The notes under the pieces were generated by a model. That model had not been told where the DNA came from, did not search any database, and saw only the letters and a program-made list of their open reading frames with translations. A DNA stretch of 40,203 nt from an uncultured bacterium (GTDB lineage Bacteria; Patescibacteriota; Minisyncoccia; Moranbacterales; UBA2206), in NCBI GenBank assembly GCA_903937035.1, contig CAIZXS010000017.1:64660-104862 (forward strand), written 5' to 3'. Made by a program: the position numbers and the translations under genes. Shown here in pieces: positions 37,749 through 40,203 of the stretch. How positions within the stretch are numbered: the first letter of the stretch is position 1; each line of letters opens with the position of its first letter.

Positions 37749-38579
37749 ATGTTTCCAATATTGGCTAAGTTTAATTTTGGGTTTGGCGTGATAGAAATCA
37801 AGGCTTATTCCTTTTTTCTATTTTTAGCGTTGCTAATTTCAGTTATGGGTGTTTTGTGGTATGGGAAAAAAAGCTTTAATTTTTCTCTGGGGAAAAATTT
37901 AATTGCAGTTTTTGTGATGGTTGCTTTTGGCATAATCGGAGCGCGAGGCTTGAACATTTTTCTTAACTGGGGGTATTATCAAAAAAATCCTGCTATGATC
38001 AGTTCATTGGATTCTCGTGGCTTCTCGCTTTTTGGTGGAATTTTACTTGGCGGTCTAGCTGGAATGATTCTTGTGCGCATCTACAAACTTAATCTTTGGC
38101 GTTTTTCTGATATGTATACTCCATTTTTGGGGCTGGGAATTGTTTTTTTGCGCGTCGGTTGCTACTTGAATGGGTGTTGTTTTGGCAAAGAAACCGCTCT
38201 GCCCTGGGGGGTTGTTTTCCCTAATTTTAGTCAAGCGCATCTCTATCAGTTGGGGCAAAATTCAACCAGTCTTTTTGTTGTTCACGCTGTTCATCCCACG
38301 CAGCTCTATGAGTTATGCGGAGTATTTTTCGGGACGATTTTAGCATTTTGGTTGAATCAAAAAAAAGTTCGACCGGGCATAACAACCTTATCTTTTTTAA
38401 TCGTACTTTGCGTGGTTCGTCTGATTAATCTTAATTTTCGTGTGATGCCCGCAAGTTTTGATGCGCCTGTCTATTTTTATCCAATTTTTTATGGACTTCT
38501 AATATGTGCTTGTATATATTATCTTTGTCGTTTGCTAGGATTTGCCACTTCTAAAGAAGATGTTAATTATGAGAAATAG
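37749..38579 (+). CDS. lgt: Prolipoprotein diacylglyceryl transferase
   Basis: The protein has 276 residues with about seven membrane helices. Lgt-type marks are GARGLNIFLNW, SRGFSLFGGILLGGLAG, FLRVGCYLNGCCFGKET and VHPTQLYE. It transfers diacylglycerol from phosphatidylglycerol to the lipobox Cys of prolipoproteins. The RxGCxxNGCC form replaces the common GRIGNFINGE, as in the divergent Lgt branch. Its substrates in this window include the gene just upstream and the one at 11197. Confidence 0.85.
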   Translation: MFPILAKFNFGFGVIEIKAYSFFLFLALLISVMGVLWYGKKSFNFSLGKNLIAVFVMVAFGIIGARGLNIFLNWGYYQKNPAMISSLDSRGFSLFGGILLGGLAGMILVRIYKLNLWRFSDMYTPFLGLGIVFLRVGCYLNGCCFGKETALPWGVVFPNFSQAHLYQLGQNSTSLFVVHAVHPTQLYELCGVFFGTILAFWLNQKKVRPGITTLSFLIVLCVVRLINLNFRVMPASFDAPVYFYPIFYGLLICACIYYLCRLLGFATSKEDVNYEK

Positions 38580-38593
38580 TTTGGTAAGCTGTT

Positions 38594-38622
38594 TTGACTT
38601 TGTTGAAAAATAAGTTTAAAAT
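38594..38622 (+). promoter_or_regulatory. Promoter of the S8 protease gene
   Basis: TTGACT (38594-38599), 17 bases, TAAAAT (38617-38622). Confidence 0.65.
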
Positions 38623-38659
38623 AAAAGAAAAAAGAATTAAGAAATTAAATTAAAAAAAA

Positions 38660-40203
38660 TTGAACACTTCTAAAAAACTAATTTATATCGCTTTAGTTTT
38701 TTTTGTGATTTTGGCTCCTTTGAATTCACATGCTACTGGAGTTTTTCCTCAAGAAAAATCTTCTCTGTCTCAATATGATATTAATTCTAACTTGGAAAAC
38801 ATTTCAGAGGAGGAATATGCGGCAAATGAAATCTTGGTTAAATTCAAGGATGAAGAAATAGATCCCAAGAGTTTCCTTGGGAAGGTTGCTATTGGTTGGA
38901 TTTCATTTAGAGAAAATATAGAAAAAAAACAGTCCTTTGTGTCCAATAGTAATTTACATCTTTTTAAAATTGAAGATGATAAGAGTGTCAAGGATAAGAT
39001 AGCCGAGCTTGAAAATGATCCCAATGTGGAATATGTGGAGCCAAATTATAAATTGCACCAACTGAATCTAGGCACCAATGATACGTATAGAAATTATTTA
39101 TGGGGTCTTGATAATACTGGGCAAACAATTGCGCTTTCTGATGAAGAGGGTAATCCAGTAAATTATACTGGGACTAATGACGCGGATATCGACATGCCAG
39201 AAGCTTGGAATGTTTCTGAGGGAGCAGATCATAATGTTATCGTGGCGGTTATTGATGATGGTGTGAGCTACCAGCATCCTGATTTGATGGATAACATGTG
39301 GGATGGAACTGATTGCAAGGACGAAAGTGGAAATTTATTGGGCAATTGCATTCATGGATATGATTTTATTGATGAAGATAAGGATCCTTCTCCTGCCACC
39401 GATGATATACATGGAACACATATCGCAGGAACAATTGGGGCGAAAAAAAATAATGGTATTGGTGTGGTTGGTGTTGCGCCCAATGTTAAGATAATGGCGC
39501 TCAAGTTTGATCTTTATGTGTCTTCAGAAATAAGAGCGATAGATTTTGCAACTCAAAATGGGGCAAAAGTGATTAACGCCAGTTTTGGTAGTGATACTTT
39601 TTCTCCTTCTGAATATTCTGCTGTTAATCGTTTTCGTTCAGCTGGTGGACTTTTTGTTGCAGCAGCGGGAAATGCTAGTCAATCTCATGATGACGTTCCT
39701 CTTTTTCCTTGTGATCTTGATTTGGACAATGTGATTTGTGTGGCATCGGTTGATATGGATGATGAGCTGTCCTCATTTTCTGATTTTGGCGCTAGTCAGG
39801 TTGATGTGGCTGCTCCTGGTGAGCATATTATTTCTACAAGTGAAGTTGATAGCTATGCTGTTGGAACTGGTACCTCAATGGCCGCTCCTCATGTGGCTGG
39901 GCTTGCTGCTCTTATGCTTGGTTTTAAGGATATCCCTTATTCGCAAGTCAAAAGCGTAATTTTGTCCACTGGTGATTCGCTGGCGAGCTTGAGTGGAAAG
40001 ACTGCTAGTGGCAAAAGGATTAATGCTTATAGTGCACTCAATTATTTAGTAAGCTTATCAGTCAAAGCCATCACAGCTTTCACTATCCCTAACCAAATCG
40101 GAACAGCAACGATTAACGAGAGCGCACATACGATTGCTCTCACTATGCCTGCTGGTACAAATGTAACTGCCCTAGTTCCTGCAATCACAATTACCGGAGC
40201 ATC
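38660..40203 (+). CDS. Secreted subtilisin-like (S8) serine protease, cut by the window end
   Basis: The frame is open from a TTG at 38660 to the end of the window (514 codons). No ATG fits before the signal peptide (KKLIYIALVFFVILAPLNSHA). A short inhibitor-type propeptide (NEILVKFKDE ... VEYVEPNYKLH) follows. The catalytic triad is Asp199 (VAVIDDGV), His251 (DIHGTHIAG) and Ser406 (GTGTSMAAPHVAG), with Asn338 (AAGNAS) in the oxyanion hole. After about residue 460 a beta-rich surface repeat begins (AFTIPNQIGTATINESAHTI). The real start could be an ATG missed here only if initiation is internal. Confidence 0.9.
   Translation, partial: MNTSKKLIYIALVFFVILAPLNSHATGVFPQEKSSLSQYDINSNLENISEEEYAANEILVKFKDEEIDPKSFLGKVAIGWISFRENIEKKQSFVSNSNLHLFKIEDDKSVKDKIAELENDPNVEYVEPNYKLHQLNLGTNDTYRNYLWGLDNTGQTIALSDEEGNPVNYTGTNDADIDMPEAWNVSEGADHNVIVAVIDDGVSYQHPDLMDNMWDGTDCKDESGNLLGNCIHGYDFIDEDKDPSPATDDIHGTHIAGTIGAKKNNGIGVVGVAPNVKIMALKFDLYVSSEIRAIDFATQNGAKVINASFGSDTFSPSEYSAVNRFRSAGGLFVAAAGNASQSHDDVPLFPCDLDLDNVICVASVDMDDELSSFSDFGASQVDVAAPGEHIISTSEVDSYAVGTGTSMAAPHVAGLAALMLGFKDIPYSQVKSVILSTGDSLASLSGKTASGKRINAYSALNYLVSLSVKAITAFTIPNQIGTATINESAHTIALTMPAGTNVTALVPAITITGA

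Noticed and set aside
1-40203. Recoding of TGA as glycine, as in some Patescibacteria
   Set aside because: Several genes end naturally at TGA (for example hsdM and the TrpR-like gene) and no conserved Gly position is encoded by TGA.
1-40203. tRNA or rRNA genes
   Set aside because: I saw no cloverleaf with a T-loop GTTCRANNC pattern in the gaps and no rRNA-like sequence. A tRNA search program would settle this.

Overview
The window looks like a chromosomal segment of a small-genome bacterium, most probably a member of the Candidate Phyla Radiation (Patescibacteria). This is an inference. It rests on the AT-rich, densely packed short genes, the many small membrane and orphan proteins, a 96-residue WQGW-type membrane protein family that I associate with such genomes, and the near absence of metabolic pathways. 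TGA acts as a stop. No rRNA, tRNA or CRISPR array is visible.

Region 1 (1-6566, + strand) carries cell-envelope genes: the end of an unknown gene, a Lnb/DUF4105 protein, a DUF2207-LytR/CpsA/Psr fusion, a divergent ribulose-phosphate 3-epimerase, a membrane-anchored DUF3089 alpha/beta hydrolase, a two-helix potassium channel and a YdjM-like membrane protein. Region 2 (6572-7746, - strand) is a decayed histidine operon: a TrpR-family regulator (YerC/HisR type), hisI and a hisG with its middle deleted. Region 3 (7786-12990) is a run of orphan genes with textbook promoters, strong ribosome binding sites and strong terminators, including two tandem paralogous acidic proteins and a pair of receiver-like proteins. 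Two copies of an interspersed palindromic repeat then flank an HD hydrolase gene, followed by radC.

Region 4 (14679-27423) is a defence and mobile-type island. A type I restriction operon hsdR-hsdM-(OLD nuclease)-hsdS has an OLD-family ATPase/TOPRIM gene built in with overlapping starts. Downstream lie remnants of other hsdS and hsdR genes, a zeta-toxin-like kinase with a small basic partner, a GIY-YIG protein, a duplicated 5' element in front of a dead gene and a nucleotidyltransferase gene, and a RhuM-family gene. The roughly 440 bases before rhuM hold an array of hairpins. They share flanks but have different, internally compensated stems, and one shares 17 identical bases with a 27-base palindrome inside the rhuM coding sequence. 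This is the best candidate for an undescribed system here.

Region 5 (27430-34770) holds TspO, small membrane proteins, a NYN nuclease, DUF3795, a CYTH phosphatase/cyclase-like protein, two short orphan genes with consensus promoters, and a tight six-gene run (HAD phosphatase, DUF1294, GIY-YIG, RelA/MESH1-type HD hydrolase, a membrane protein and an unknown protein). Region 6 (34754-40203) holds a regulator combining an HTH with sigma-70 region 4, a large lipoprotein next to lgt, and the start of a secreted subtilisin-like protease cut by the window end.
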